Shown here: piece by piece, positions 7,719-16,592 of the stretch | Numbering within the stretch: the first letter of the stretch is position 1 | How the letters are laid out: every line of letters starts with the position of its first letter | Assembly (NCBI GenBank): GCA_937864175.1 | Contig: CALMJH010000041.1 | Coordinates: 186,001 to 250,000, forward strand | Origin: an uncultured Burkholderiales bacterium | Lineage (GTDB): Bacteria; Pseudomonadota; Gammaproteobacteria; Burkholderiales; Burkholderiaceae_A | Reading direction: 5' to 3' | Length of the DNA: 64,000 nucleotides | Notes under the pieces: model-generated | The model's database searches: none | The model's input: only the letters and a program-made list of their open reading frames with translations | What the model was told of the DNA's origin: nothing | Translations under genes and position numbers: made by a program

Positions 7719-10700
7719 GAGGCTACCCATACAAAAATGGTTGGCAAAACAAAGAGAGTGAGCAGGGTTCCAAGGCTCATTCCACCAACAATGACCCAGC
7801 CAATCTCACGACGGCTTTCTGCGCCTGGGCCTGTCGCCAGCGCCAGCGGAATAGCCCCAAAAACCGTTGAAATCGCTGTCATCAGAATGGGCCGAAAACG
7901 AAGTTCAGTGGCCCGAAGCGTCGACTCCACGACCGAGAGACCCTGCTCGCGAAGCTGGTTAGCAAATTCAACAATCAAAATGCCGTTCTTGGTCACCAGG
8001 CCAATCAGGGCGATAAGGCCTATCTGTGAGTAGACATTGATGGTTCCGCCGGTCAGCCACATCGTTAGCAGGGCCCCCGCAAACGACAAGGGCACGGTCA
8101 GCATGATGACCATGGGATAGACAAAACTCTCAAACTGGGCTGACAAGACCAGGTAGATGAAGACAAGGGCCAGGGCAAAGACAAACAAAATCGTGTTTTG
8201 AGAATCCCGGTATTCCCGAGACTGTCCATCATAGTCCAGCTGATAGTCCGGTGGCAGGACCTCCCGGGCTGTCCGCTCGACAGCGGTCAGGGCCTCGCCC
8301 AGGGCAACGCCCGGGGCCAAATTGGCTGTCACGGTCACCGCCCTCTGCTGAAGAAAGTGGTTGAGTTCGCGGGGTGCCACGGTCTCCCGAATTTTGATCA
8401 GGCTGGCCAGCGGAACCAGCTGGCCATCCCGTCCTCTGACCGAGACCCCACGAATGTCCTCGGGCGTGTTCCGCCGGTCGGCCTCAAGCTGCACGATGAC
8501 ATCAAACTGCTCATTGCCCCGCTTAAAGCGCGTCACCTGTCGGCCACCAAGCAGAGTCTCCAGGGTGCGGCCAATCAATTCCACAGGCACCCCTAAGTCG
8601 GCCGCACGTTCACGATCAATGTCAAGGCGCATCTCGGGCTTGGTAATCTGGAGGTCCGTCTCCACCCCCTGCAGCATGGGGTTCTGTAAGAGCCGCAGGC
8701 GAAGAGCCTCCGTGGCCGCCGACATTTCCTGGATGCTCGCCGAAGACAAGACCACCACCTGAATAGGACGGGCCCGCACGTTCTGGCCTAGTGAGGGCGG
8801 GGTAACCACAAAGGCGTTTATTCCGGGAATACCCAAGACCTTGGGCTGGATCTGTTTGGCGATTTCTTGGGTGCTGCGATCCCGGTCCTCCCAGGGCACG
8901 GGACGCAAGAAGGCAATGCCCTTGTCAACGGCAGGCGAGCCGGCGATGACCAGATACTTCTCTACCTCGGGTACCGACGCAAAGATGTCCTCAAGCCGCA
9001 GGGCGTAACGAGCCGTGTACTGAATGGAGCTGCCCTGCGGGGCCGTGAGGATGGAGACCAGAAAGCCCCGATCCTCGACCGGCGTGAGCTCTTTCTTCAA
9101 GATGTTGAAAAAACCGCCAGTCACCACCAAGACAGCCACGGCCGCGAGGGCGATGGTCCTGCGCCGGTCCAAGATGACCCCCAGGACCTGGGCATAGCGG
9201 GCTGCGACTCGATCAAAACTCCGATCAAACCACTCCCCAAGCCCACGGGCCCACAGTCGCCATTTGGCTGGTGGACGCTGGCTGGCCAACTCTTCGGCCT
9301 CTTTGGCGTGAGGCCGCAGCAGCCTTGAGCACATCATCGGAGAGAGGGTCAGGGCCACAAAGCCAGAGACCAGCACCGCGCCAGCCAGCGTTAGGGCGAA
9401 CTCAATAAAAAGTCGCCCGGTCCGGCCGCTAGAGAAGGCCATCGGTGCGAAGACCGACGCCAGTGTGAGGGTCATGGCCACCACCGCAAAGCTAATCTCC
9501 CGCATGCCTTGGAAGGCAGCGGCCATGGGCCGCATCCCCTCCTCAATGTGTCGGGCAATGTTCTCCAGCACAACAATGGCATCGTCGACCACCACCCCAA
9601 TCGAGAGCACCATGGCCAACAGCGTCAGGGTGTTGATGGAAAAGCCCAGCATGAGCAACAGGGCAAAGGTCGTCACCAGGGAGACGGGAATGGTGACGAT
9701 GGGAATGATGGCGGCGCGCCAGCTTTTGAGAAAGACGAAGACCACCAGGCCCACCAAGACCACGGCCTCGAGGATGGAGGAGGTCACCGCCTTGATGGAA
9801 CGGTCAATGAAGACCGAGTAGTCGTTGGCTACCTCGAATCCGACGCTCGGGGGCAGGTCGCGAAGAATCTTGGGGATCTCGGCCTGGACCGCATCCGACA
9901 GGGTCAGTGGATTGGCTGTGGCCTGCTTAATAACCCCCATTGCGACGGTGTTGCGTCCCTTGTAGCGGGCGACACGACGCTCGTTCTCTGGGGCAATCTC
10001 GACGCGGGCGACATCCTTTAACCTCACCAGAGAGGCCTGTCGCCGAGGCGCCTTCAGGATAATGCCCTCGAACTCCTGAGGAGTCTGTAGGTCGGTGGGC
10101 GCCATCACCGAGAACTCTCGGCCTGGTGTCTCAATGAGTCCCGCCGGAATCTCGACATTCTGACGGCGCAAGGCATCCTCCACGTCCTGAATCGAGAGTC
10201 CCCTGGCGGTCAGGGCCTGGCTGTCGACCCAGATGCGCATCGCAAATCGACGGTCACCAAAGATACGGACATCGGCCGCACCAGGTAGCGTCTGGAGCCT
10301 TGGCTTTACCACTCGGTTGGCCAGGTCACTCAACTCCATCAGGTTCAGGCTATCGCTGTTCAGAGTCAGCCAGATGATTGGAGAGGCGTCGGCCTCCACT
10401 TTCGAAACCTGAGAATCGCCCACGCTATCCGGCAGACGACTGCGGACGCGGGAGACCCGGTCCCGCACGTCTGAGGCCGCATCGTCCGGATTGCGATCGA
10501 GCTTGAAACGCACGCTGATCTGAGAATTCTCGGCCCGAGAGATCGAGGTCAGGACCTCGATGCCCTCAATACCCGCAATGGAGTCTTCCAGGGGTTTGGT
10601 AATTTGCGATTCGATGATTTCCGGTGAGGCGCCACGGTAGTCCGTGCTCACGGTCACGACCGGCTCGTCAATCTTTGGATACTCGCGAATCGAGAGCTTG

Positions 10701-10789
10701 GTCAGGCTGACTGCCCCTACCAGGGTAATGACCAGCGACAGGACCGTGGCGAAGACTGGCCGCTCGATGCAGATTTCAGACAGACGCAT
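7679..10789 (-). CDS. RND (HAE1-type) efflux pump, inner-membrane transporter
   Basis: A 1036-residue proton-driven efflux transporter of the AcrB/MexB class. It opens MRLSEICIERPVFATVLSL, typical of HAE1 pumps. The TM4 proton relay is present as GVVVDDAIVVLENIARH. Twelve TM helices in the usual 1+5+1+5 pattern and two large periplasmic domains are evident (for example the C-terminal block NVYSQIGLIALIGLVTKNGI). The adaptor gene ends 12 nt upstream; no outer-membrane factor gene is in this operon. Substrate cannot be predicted. It separates rnhA from dnaQ. Confidence 0.93.
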   Translation of the reverse strand: MRLSEICIERPVFATVLSLVITLVGAVSLTKLSIREYPKIDEPVVTVSTDYRGASPEIIESQITKPLEDSIAGIEGIEVLTSISRAENSQISVRFKLDRNPDDAASDVRDRVSRVRSRLPDSVGDSQVSKVEADASPIIWLTLNSDSLNLMELSDLANRVVKPRLQTLPGAADVRIFGDRRFAMRIWVDSQALTARGLSIQDVEDALRRQNVEIPAGLIETPGREFSVMAPTDLQTPQEFEGIILKAPRRQASLVRLKDVARVEIAPENERRVARYKGRNTVAMGVIKQATANPLTLSDAVQAEIPKILRDLPPSVGFEVANDYSVFIDRSIKAVTSSILEAVVLVGLVVFVFLKSWRAAIIPIVTIPVSLVTTFALLLMLGFSINTLTLLAMVLSIGVVVDDAIVVLENIARHIEEGMRPMAAAFQGMREISFAVVAMTLTLASVFAPMAFSSGRTGRLFIEFALTLAGAVLVSGFVALTLSPMMCSRLLRPHAKEAEELASQRPPAKWRLWARGLGEWFDRSFDRVAARYAQVLGVILDRRRTIALAAVAVLVVTGGFFNILKKELTPVEDRGFLVSILTAPQGSSIQYTARYALRLEDIFASVPEVEKYLVIAGSPAVDKGIAFLRPVPWEDRDRSTQEIAKQIQPKVLGIPGINAFVVTPPSLGQNVRARPIQVVVLSSASIQEMSAATEALRLRLLQNPMLQGVETDLQITKPEMRLDIDRERAADLGVPVELIGRTLETLLGGRQVTRFKRGNEQFDVIVQLEADRRNTPEDIRGVSVRGRDGQLVPLASLIKIRETVAPRELNHFLQQRAVTVTANLAPGVALGEALTAVERTAREVLPPDYQLDYDGQSREYRDSQNTILFVFALALVFIYLVLSAQFESFVYPMVIMLTVPLSFAGALLTMWLTGGTINVYSQIGLIALIGLVTKNGILIVEFANQLREQGLSVVESTLRATELRFRPILMTAISTVFGAIPLALATGPGAESRREIGWVIVGGMSLGTLLTLFVLPTIFVWVASCVSSSSTPKQPA

Positions 10790-10801
10790 CCAGTGCTCCG
10801 G

Positions 10802-11872
10802 CTAGGGCTTTGCTGGGGCGGGCCCTAGGACCCTAACGGGCTGACCTGGGCCACGAATTTTAAGCTGACCGGCGATGACCACCTGGTCACCAGCAGACAG
10901 CCCACCGACAATTTCGACCGTCTTCTCGAGCCGAATGCCTAGCTTTACGGGGACCTTCTCGGTCTTTCCGTCACGAATTCGCCAGACAAAAAAGCCATCT
11001 CGCTCGCCCACCAAGGCCTCCTCCGAGAGAACCAGGGCTTTGGGTTTCTCAACGAGATTTAATTTTGCGCGGCCAAAAAGCCCAGGCTTGATTCGGTCAC
11101 GGCTGTTGTCGACTGCCGCACGAAGGGCGATGAAACGGCCCTCCGCGTCAATCCGCGCGTCAACCGCCTCCACGACCGCCTCGACAGATTTTCCCTGGTC
11201 TAGCAGTTCGATAGTGAGTTTCTGGCCGCGACGAACCTCCGACATAAACCGCTCAGGCACTCGAAAATCAAAGAGCAGGCGACTGCTGTCCTCGACAATG
11301 GCCACCACATCACCGTCTTTCACAAAGTCTCCAACGCTGTGCTGTCGAAGGCCCACACGACCGGCGAAGGGGGCCGACAAGGCAGTTCGCTCGAGCCGCG
11401 CCTGCGCTAACTCGCGTTTGGCCTGGGCAATCTGTGCGGCCGCCTTGGACTCGTCGAGTGCCCGAGCACTGATGAACTTCTTGGCAAAGAGGTCTTGTGC
11501 GCGGGTGTAATTCGACGCCGCCAACTCGGCCTCTGCAGAGGCCTGCGCGAGCTCAGCCTTCAAGAGACGATCGTCTAGAGAGACCAGCAGCTGGCCCTTG
11601 TCCACTATCTGCCCATCCCGAAAGTGAATCTGGGCAATTCGCCCAGCCACCTCAGGCCGCAGATCGACAGACTGACGGGACTTGAACTCTCCCGTGACGC
11701 TCAGGGTCTCGGCAATGGCCTGCTCAACCACCGTGGAGAGCTCAACCGGAGCGGGAGGTGGCCCTTTGGGCGCCTGCTCCTGCGGCGCCAGCCAACCCTG
11801 ACGCCAGGCCAAAAGGCCCAGACCCAACAAGACCACTGCCGCCGCAACCAACCAACGAACCCGATGCTTCAC
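10802..11872 (-). CDS. RND efflux periplasmic adaptor (membrane fusion protein)
   Basis: A 356-residue HlyD/AcrA-type adaptor that bridges the RND pump to an outer-membrane channel. It has an N-terminal membrane anchor ([16 protein letters not shown]), a lipoyl half-motif ([19 protein letters not shown]), a short alpha-hairpin rich in Ala/Gln, the second lipoyl half ([20 protein letters not shown]), then beta-barrel and membrane-proximal domains. There is no lipobox. The ATG overlaps the rnhA stop (ATGA) and the pump gene follows after 12 nt, so it is in the same operon. Confidence 0.92.
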   Translation of the reverse strand: MKHRVRWLVAAAVVLLGLGLLAWRQGWLAPQEQAPKGPPPAPVELSTVVEQAIAETLSVTGEFKSRQSVDLRPEVAGRIAQIHFRDGQIVDKGQLLVSLDDRLLKAELAQASAEAELAASNYTRAQDLFAKKFISARALDESKAAAQIAQAKRELAQARLERTALSAPFAGRVGLRQHSVGDFVKDGDVVAIVEDSSRLLFDFRVPERFMSEVRRGQKLTIELLDQGKSVEAVVEAVDARIDAEGRFIALRAAVDNSRDRIKPGLFGRAKLNLVEKPKALVLSEEALVGERDGFFVWRIRDGKTEKVPVKLGIRLEKTVEIVGGLSAGDQVVIAGQLKIRGPGQPVRVLGPAPAKP

Positions 11873-12324
11873 AGAGATCCTTTCTGTCCAACGCCCTTGT
11901 TTGCCAGCGCGTCTGCTCGCTCATTTCCGAAGTGTCCACTATGCCCCTTGACCCAGACCCAATTGGTCTGGTGCCCTTCTAAGGCTCTTTCCAGTTGCTG
12001 CCAGAGATCCTGATTCGCGACCGGCTTGCCAGCAGAGGTCTTCCAGCCTTTTTGCTTCCAGTTCTGAAGCCAGACTTCAACTCCATTTTTGACATAACTC
12101 GAGTCAGTATAGATGGTCACCCGGCAGGGACGGGTGAGTGCCCCAAGCCCCTGGATGACTGCCATCAACTCCATCCGGTTGTTGGTCGTCATCGGCTCTC
12201 CGCCGAAGAGCTCCCGCTCTCGGTCGCCCGCCATCAAGAGGGCTCCCCAGCCCCCAGGCCCGGGATTGCCCTTGCAGGCCCCGTCCGTGTAGAGGGAGAC
12301 CGCAGTCGCCGCTTCGGTGCTCAT
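11869..12324 (-). CDS. rnhA: Ribonuclease HI
   Basis: Degrades RNA in RNA-DNA hybrids. About 151 residues from [15 protein letters not shown]. All catalytic residues are visible: the Asp in [15 protein letters not shown], the Glu in [10 protein letters not shown], the Asp in YTDSSYV and the last Asp in NERADALAN, plus the substrate-handling WVKGHSGH. The track ORF begins 150 nt upstream inside the methyltransferase. The chosen start overlaps that gene's stop (ATGA). Methyltransferase, rnhA and dnaQ are usually close in betaproteobacteria, but here an efflux pump lies between rnhA and dnaQ. Confidence 0.95.
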   Translation of the reverse strand: MSTEAATAVSLYTDGACKGNPGPGGWGALLMAGDRERELFGGEPMTTNNRMELMAVIQGLGALTRPCRVTIYTDSSYVKNGVEVWLQNWKQKGWKTSAGKPVANQDLWQQLERALEGHQTNWVWVKGHSGHFGNERADALANKGVGQKGSL

Positions 12325-13106
12325 CCGCGCTGCCCCGGCTCGAGTTGTTGAACGGTCGGGGCCACGGGCTTGGCACTGCTGGCGGCCTTGGTCCGCCACT
12401 GCGGCAGGATAACCCGCATGCCGACCCTTCGCTTGACTGCCGTCAGCTGATAGAGGGCCCCAAATCCCGGCCACCAGCGGGCACCAGCATCCTCCATCCA
12501 GGCCAGACGCTCCAGGCGCCGGGCGGAGTCAGAGACAGGCCGGTAAAAACCGTGGCGACCCCCTTCCACCTGCAGGGCGAGCAGCGCGCACCAGTCCTTT
12601 ACCCGCCCCATGGCCACCCAACGCGACAGGACAGGCGGGAACTGGACGGGCGAGAGCGGGCGGTGCAGAGCCCAGAGGCTCATGGGATTGAGCCCAACTA
12701 GCACCAGCCGCCCCTCGGGAATCAGCACACGCTCGGCCTCACGAAGAAGGCCATGTGGGTCCTCCACGACCTCCAGCCCGTGCGCCAGGACCACCAGATC
12801 GACAGACTCGCTCGCAAATGGCCAGGCGTCGGCCTGGCCGACGACCATCGACTGGTCCTGGTCGGACTCCAGCCGGTCTTGCTGCGGGGCCTCGAAACAC
12901 AGGCGCGACCGATGACCCATTCGATTTTTGCGAAGTGCGTCTAGAGAAGAGGGGCCCACCTGAATCGCCTGGTAGCCAAAGCAATCCCCAACAGCAGCAT
13001 CCAGCCAGGCCTGCTCCAGCGCGAGCAACTGCTGGCCGGTCGGCAGACCCAGCCAGCGTCTCCAAGAACTGTAGGGATGCGAGTCTATTGGGGGGATAAT
13101 TTGCAT
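12321..13106 (-). CDS. SAM-dependent methyltransferase (class I)
   Basis: About 261 residues, class I methyltransferase. The SAM-binding region reads [20 protein letters not shown], with [20 protein letters not shown] and [12 protein letters not shown], as in ubiquinone/menaquinone-type methyltransferases. The glycine-rich motif I is not well conserved (the region is [12 protein letters not shown]), so activity or substrate may be divergent. It sits upstream of rnhA and divergent from gloB, a common betaproteobacterial arrangement. The start [11 protein letters not shown] (ATG 13106) is chosen over the track's earlier start, which runs into gloB. Confidence 0.8.
   Translation of the reverse strand: MQIIPPIDSHPYSSWRRWLGLPTGQQLLALEQAWLDAAVGDCFGYQAIQVGPSSLDALRKNRMGHRSRLCFEAPQQDRLESDQDQSMVVGQADAWPFASESVDLVVLAHGLEVVEDPHGLLREAERVLIPEGRLVLVGLNPMSLWALHRPLSPVQFPPVLSRWVAMGRVKDWCALLALQVEGGRHGFYRPVSDSARRLERLAWMEDAGARWWPGFGALYQLTAVKRRVGMRVILPQWRTKAASSAKPVAPTVQQLEPGQRG
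13095..13100 (+). promoter_or_regulatory. Putative -10 box for gloB
   Basis: GATAAT lies about 35 nt upstream of the gloB ATG. It would give a leader of roughly 28 nt containing an AAGGA ribosome site, so gloB has a conventional leader. The -35 region is weak. The box lies inside the first codons of the divergent methyltransferase gene. Confidence 0.4.
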
Positions 13107-13135
13107 AACCACATTCCGCTGGTGCAAGGATCTCC

Positions 13136-13909
13136 ATGCAGGTCGAGCCACTTCACGCATTTTCAGACAATATCATCTGGGCCCTTCTAGCCAGCCAAGG
13201 GCCAAGCGTCTGGGTCGTTGACCCCGGTGACGCTCAGCCCGTTGTCGACTGGCTCTCGCAGACCCAACGACGCCTCGCCGGCATTCTCATTACCCACCAT
13301 CACCAGGATCATGTCGGTGGCGTCGAGTCCCTCTTGGCCTCTCCCGCACTCTGGGTGGACCCCATGTTCCAGCCAGTCTTGGGCCCCGAGGCCTGCCGTC
13401 CATTTGGCGTCAACCAGGTGGTCTCCGAAAAGACCCATGGACAAGCCTTTCGCCTGGCTGGTCTCGATGGGACCCTGATGGTCCTCGAGGTTCCTGGTCA
13501 TACCCTGGACCACCTGGCCTACCTGGTTCAGGCCAGCGGCCAGCCTGCAAGCCTGTTCTGTGGTGACACCCTGTTTGCGGGTGGCTGCGGCCGACTGCTC
13601 GGTGGCACTGCCGCCCAACTGCAGAACTCGCTTGTCCGGCTGACCCATCTGGCCGCCGAGACTCAGGTCTACTGCGCCCACGAATACACCCTGACCAACC
13701 TGCAGTTTGCAGCCGAGGTTCTGCCAGACTGCCCAGCGGTTCGGGCCCGTCTTGCGGCCGTTCGCCTCGACCGTCAGGCTGGTCGCTGCACGCTACCGAG
13801 CACCATCGGCCTCGAGTGCCAGACAAATCCTTTTCTTCGTGAGACCGACCTGGAGGCCTTCGCGGCCCTGCGCAGAGCCAAAGACAGCTTCAGACCTGCC
13901 AGCCGTTAA
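13136..13909 (+). CDS. gloB: Hydroxyacylglutathione hydrolase (glyoxalase II)
   Basis: Hydrolyses S-lactoylglutathione in methylglyoxal detoxification. The 257-residue metallo-beta-lactamase-fold protein carries THHHQDHVGG (binuclear metal site, residues about 53-62), a second His in EVPGHTLDHLAY, CGDTLFAGGCGRLLGG, and the C-terminal His in YCAHEYT. All match glyoxalase II. It has a clear ribosome site (AAGGA). Its stop codon TAA forms part of the putative -10 (TAAACT) of the following mltD gene. Confidence 0.94.
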   Translation: MQVEPLHAFSDNIIWALLASQGPSVWVVDPGDAQPVVDWLSQTQRRLAGILITHHHQDHVGGVESLLASPALWVDPMFQPVLGPEACRPFGVNQVVSEKTHGQAFRLAGLDGTLMVLEVPGHTLDHLAYLVQASGQPASLFCGDTLFAGGCGRLLGGTAAQLQNSLVRLTHLAAETQVYCAHEYTLTNLQFAAEVLPDCPAVRARLAAVRLDRQAGRCTLPSTIGLECQTNPFLRETDLEAFAALRRAKDSFRPASR

Positions 13910-13912
13910 ACT
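13907..13912 (+). promoter_or_regulatory. Putative -10 box for leaderless mltD
   Basis: TAAACT, which includes the gloB stop codon, is followed by 6 nt (agtcgg) and the mltD ATG. No Shine-Dalgarno is present. The spacing equals that seen at argA, hrpA, purN and clpS. Confidence 0.4.
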
Positions 13913-13918
13913 AGTCGG

Positions 13919-15439
13919 ATGAACCGTTTCTCTTGTGGACCTCTTGCGGGTCGGGTTGCAGCCCTCGCAGTTGCGCTCCTGTTGTCGGCCTGCGCCAGCG
14001 TTGGCCCAGACCCGGTCGTGCAGCAGGCGCCCTTCCCGCCTGTCACGGCATCCAGTCGGTCAGACACTGGGTCGCCCTCTGGCCAGGTCCCCTCAAGGCC
14101 GACGCAGGACTCCAAGGCCAAGGCCCCCCTCGCCCAGTCGCCAAAAGCCCCCCAATCCAGCCCGACTGCAGACGCTGGGGTGGCGGGCCCCAAAAATCTC
14201 ATGGTCCGCGTCCAGCGCGGGTTTGGCATGCCAGAGCTCCCCAGCAGCCTGGTCGATAGCCATATTCGACGCTTTCTGAACAAGCCCGAGTATCTGGAGC
14301 GCGTCTTCGAACGGGGTGGTCGCTACCTTCACCACATCGTGGAGGAGGTGGAGGCCAGGGGTCTGCCGACCGAATTAGCCCTGCTTCCCATTGTGGAGAG
14401 CGCCTTTAATCCTCAGGCCACCTCCAGCGCAAAGGCGGCGGGCCTCTGGCAGTTCATCCCCTCGACGGGACGGGCCTTTAACCTCTCGCAGAGTTGGTGG
14501 CAGGACGAGCGACGAGACATTATTGAATCCACCCGGGCGGCTCTCGATTATCTTCAGAAGATCTATGCCTTGCAGGGGGACGACTGGTTTCTGGCACTGG
14601 CCTCTTACAACTGGGGCGAAGGTGCGGTCTCTCGGGCGATCAAACGAAACAAGGCAAGAAAAAAACCCACCGACTATCTGAGTCTGAAGATGCCGAAGGA
14701 GACTCGGCATTACGTGCCGCAGCTCATCGCGCTGCGCAACCTTCTTAGAGATCCAGAGAAATATGGCCTTCGCCTGCCATTCGTCGAAGACCGCCCCTAC
14801 TTTGCCGTTCTCGACAAGAGCCAGTCGATGGACTTGGCCTTGGCGGCAGAGCTTGCAGAGCTGAGCGTCGCAGACTTTAAGGCCCTCAACCCCCACCTGA
14901 ACCGACCCGTGATCACGGTGAGCCGGACCAGCAGAATCGTTCTGCCCGTTGAGGCAGTCCAGACCTACCACGAGAACCTGAAAATCTGGCTTGAGAGTGG
15001 TCTGCCGCTGGTGACTTGGCAGCCCTACACCCTGAGAAAAGGGGATTCTCTGGCCAAGCTGGCCAAGACGTCAGGCGTCAGCGTTCAAGACCTGGTCAAG
15101 GCCAATGGCCTGAAAAATGGCACCACCAGCCTTCTTCCGGGGTCGTCCATTCTGGCGCCCATTGCGGTCCAAGACCATCAGCCTGCCATTGAGACCACTC
15201 TGGCGAGATTCCCGGGTGCCAAGACCATCGAGCACGTCCACCTGCCGGCGAAAATCTACCGAGTTAAAAAATCCGACACCCTCTCGAAAATCGCTCGGCG
15301 CTTCGATGTCTCGGTAAGCGACATCCGCCGCCTGAACAAGCTCTCTGGCAACGTTAAGGTAGGCATGCGACTCATCATCCGGCCCGCAGAAACAAAAGTG
15401 TTGGTGACCGACGCCCAGGGGCGCCGGTCTTATCGGTAG
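13919..15439 (+). CDS. mltD: Membrane-bound lytic murein transglycosylase D
   Basis: A 506-residue peptidoglycan-cleaving lipoprotein. A signal sequence with lipobox (LLLSACAS, Cys about residue 26) is followed by a Pro/Ser-rich linker. The SLT domain spans about 145-280, with catalytic Glu in ALLPIVESAFNP, then AAGLWQFIPSTGR and ALASYNWGEGAV. Two LysM repeats follow: YTLRKGDSLAKLAKTSGVSV (about 362) and YRVKKSDTLSKIARRFDVSV (about 445). MltD proteins act on the outer-membrane face of the wall. Convergent with the desaturase gene, 15 nt away. Confidence 0.94.
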   Translation: MNRFSCGPLAGRVAALAVALLLSACASVGPDPVVQQAPFPPVTASSRSDTGSPSGQVPSRPTQDSKAKAPLAQSPKAPQSSPTADAGVAGPKNLMVRVQRGFGMPELPSSLVDSHIRRFLNKPEYLERVFERGGRYLHHIVEEVEARGLPTELALLPIVESAFNPQATSSAKAAGLWQFIPSTGRAFNLSQSWWQDERRDIIESTRAALDYLQKIYALQGDDWFLALASYNWGEGAVSRAIKRNKARKKPTDYLSLKMPKETRHYVPQLIALRNLLRDPEKYGLRLPFVEDRPYFAVLDKSQSMDLALAAELAELSVADFKALNPHLNRPVITVSRTSRIVLPVEAVQTYHENLKIWLESGLPLVTWQPYTLRKGDSLAKLAKTSGVSVQDLVKANGLKNGTTSLLPGSSILAPIAVQDHQPAIETTLARFPGAKTIEHVHLPAKIYRVKKSDTLSKIARRFDVSVSDIRRLNKLSGNVKVGMRLIIRPAETKVLVTDAQGRRSYR

Positions 15440-15454
15440 GGACCCGCAAGCCGG

Positions 15455-16582
15455 CTAGGCAGCCTGAACCGTGAGGCGGCGGATAGACCGCTGGGAGAAG
15501 TCTTGAAACGCAGCGATGCCACTGGCCTCGGCGCGTTGGCACCAGGCGGCCAGCGCGGCAACTGCCTGCTCCACACTCAGTGAGCGCTGGGCCCAGATAC
15601 CCTCGAAGTCGGTTCTAAGTTCGGCTGCGCGCTTAGTAAGATCGCACTGCAGTCGGCCCTGCTGAATTCTGGCCTTTTCGAGCCGAGCCTGCACGCCTTC
15701 CGCGACTTTGGAGAGCCGCGCCAAGATCTCGTACTTGCCACGCAGAACTGCTGCAACCGTGTCCGCATCGATGTCTTGTTTGGTCGGATCGAAAGAGAGT
15801 CCCGCTGGCAGGCTCCTGGGCCGTGCCAGTCCCACCAGAGTCAGCAGCCGAATGTAGAGCCAGCCAATGTCGAATTCGTACCACTTCGACGAGAGCTTAG
15901 GCGAGGTGGCATGGGCATGGTGGTTGTTGTGGAGTTCCTCGCCGCCGATCAGGATGCCCCAGGGCAGCAGGTTGGTGCTGGTGTCGGGACTCTTGAAGTT
16001 GCGGTAGCCCCAGAAGTGCCCCAGGCCGTTGATGACGCCCGCAGCAAAGAAGGGGATCCAGGCCATCTGAACAGCCCAGATAGCAACGCCTGCGACCCCG
16101 AATAGCAAGACATCGGCAATTAGGTAGAGGCTGACTCCAAGTGCGCTGTGGGCGCTGTAGAGCTTTCGCTCGATCCAGTCGTCCGGACAGCCATGGCCAT
16201 AGCGCTCCATGATCTCGTGGTCCTTCGAGGCGACACGGTAGAGCTCCGCACCCCGCCAGAGGACCTCTGGAAGCCCACGAGTCTGGGGGCTGTGGGGATC
16301 GTCGGATGTCTCACACTTGGCATGGTGCTTGCGGTGAATCGAGGCCCATTCTTTGGTCACCATGCCCGTCGAGAGCCAGAGCCAAAACCGAAAGACGTGG
16401 GAGACCAACGGGTGCAGCTCGACCGCACGGTGAGCCTGACACCGATGAAGATAAATGGTGACGCCAGCGATGGTGAGGTGAGTCGTGGCCAGCGTAAACA
16501 AGACCAAGGCGGGCCAAGACCAGCCGGTAAGTCCGAACTGCAAAAATGTGTAAAAAGCGTCCAAGTGCAACCCTTCTGTCAA
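15455..16582 (-). CDS. Fatty acid desaturase (acyl-CoA delta-9 type)
   Basis: A 375-residue integral-membrane di-iron desaturase. The three histidine boxes are HRCQAH, HRKHH and HNNHHAH, with TM helices between them (LVLFTLATTHLTIAGVTIYL, SLYLIADVLLFGVAGVAIWAV). The last 110 or so residues form a soluble, helical tail (LARLSKVAEGVQARLEKARI) beyond the catalytic core. Start is TTG 16582, 11 nt after the rsmB stop; no in-frame ATG or GTG lies nearby. Likely the last gene of a purN-rsmB-desaturase operon. It probably introduces double bonds into membrane lipid acyl chains. Confidence 0.88.
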   Translation of the reverse strand: MTEGLHLDAFYTFLQFGLTGWSWPALVLFTLATTHLTIAGVTIYLHRCQAHRAVELHPLVSHVFRFWLWLSTGMVTKEWASIHRKHHAKCETSDDPHSPQTRGLPEVLWRGAELYRVASKDHEIMERYGHGCPDDWIERKLYSAHSALGVSLYLIADVLLFGVAGVAIWAVQMAWIPFFAAGVINGLGHFWGYRNFKSPDTSTNLLPWGILIGGEELHNNHHAHATSPKLSSKWYEFDIGWLYIRLLTLVGLARPRSLPAGLSFDPTKQDIDADTVAAVLRGKYEILARLSKVAEGVQARLEKARIQQGRLQCDLTKRAAELRTDFEGIWAQRSLSVEQAVAALAAWCQRAEASGIAAFQDFSQRSIRRLTVQAA

Positions 16583-16592
16583 TAACGTTAGG

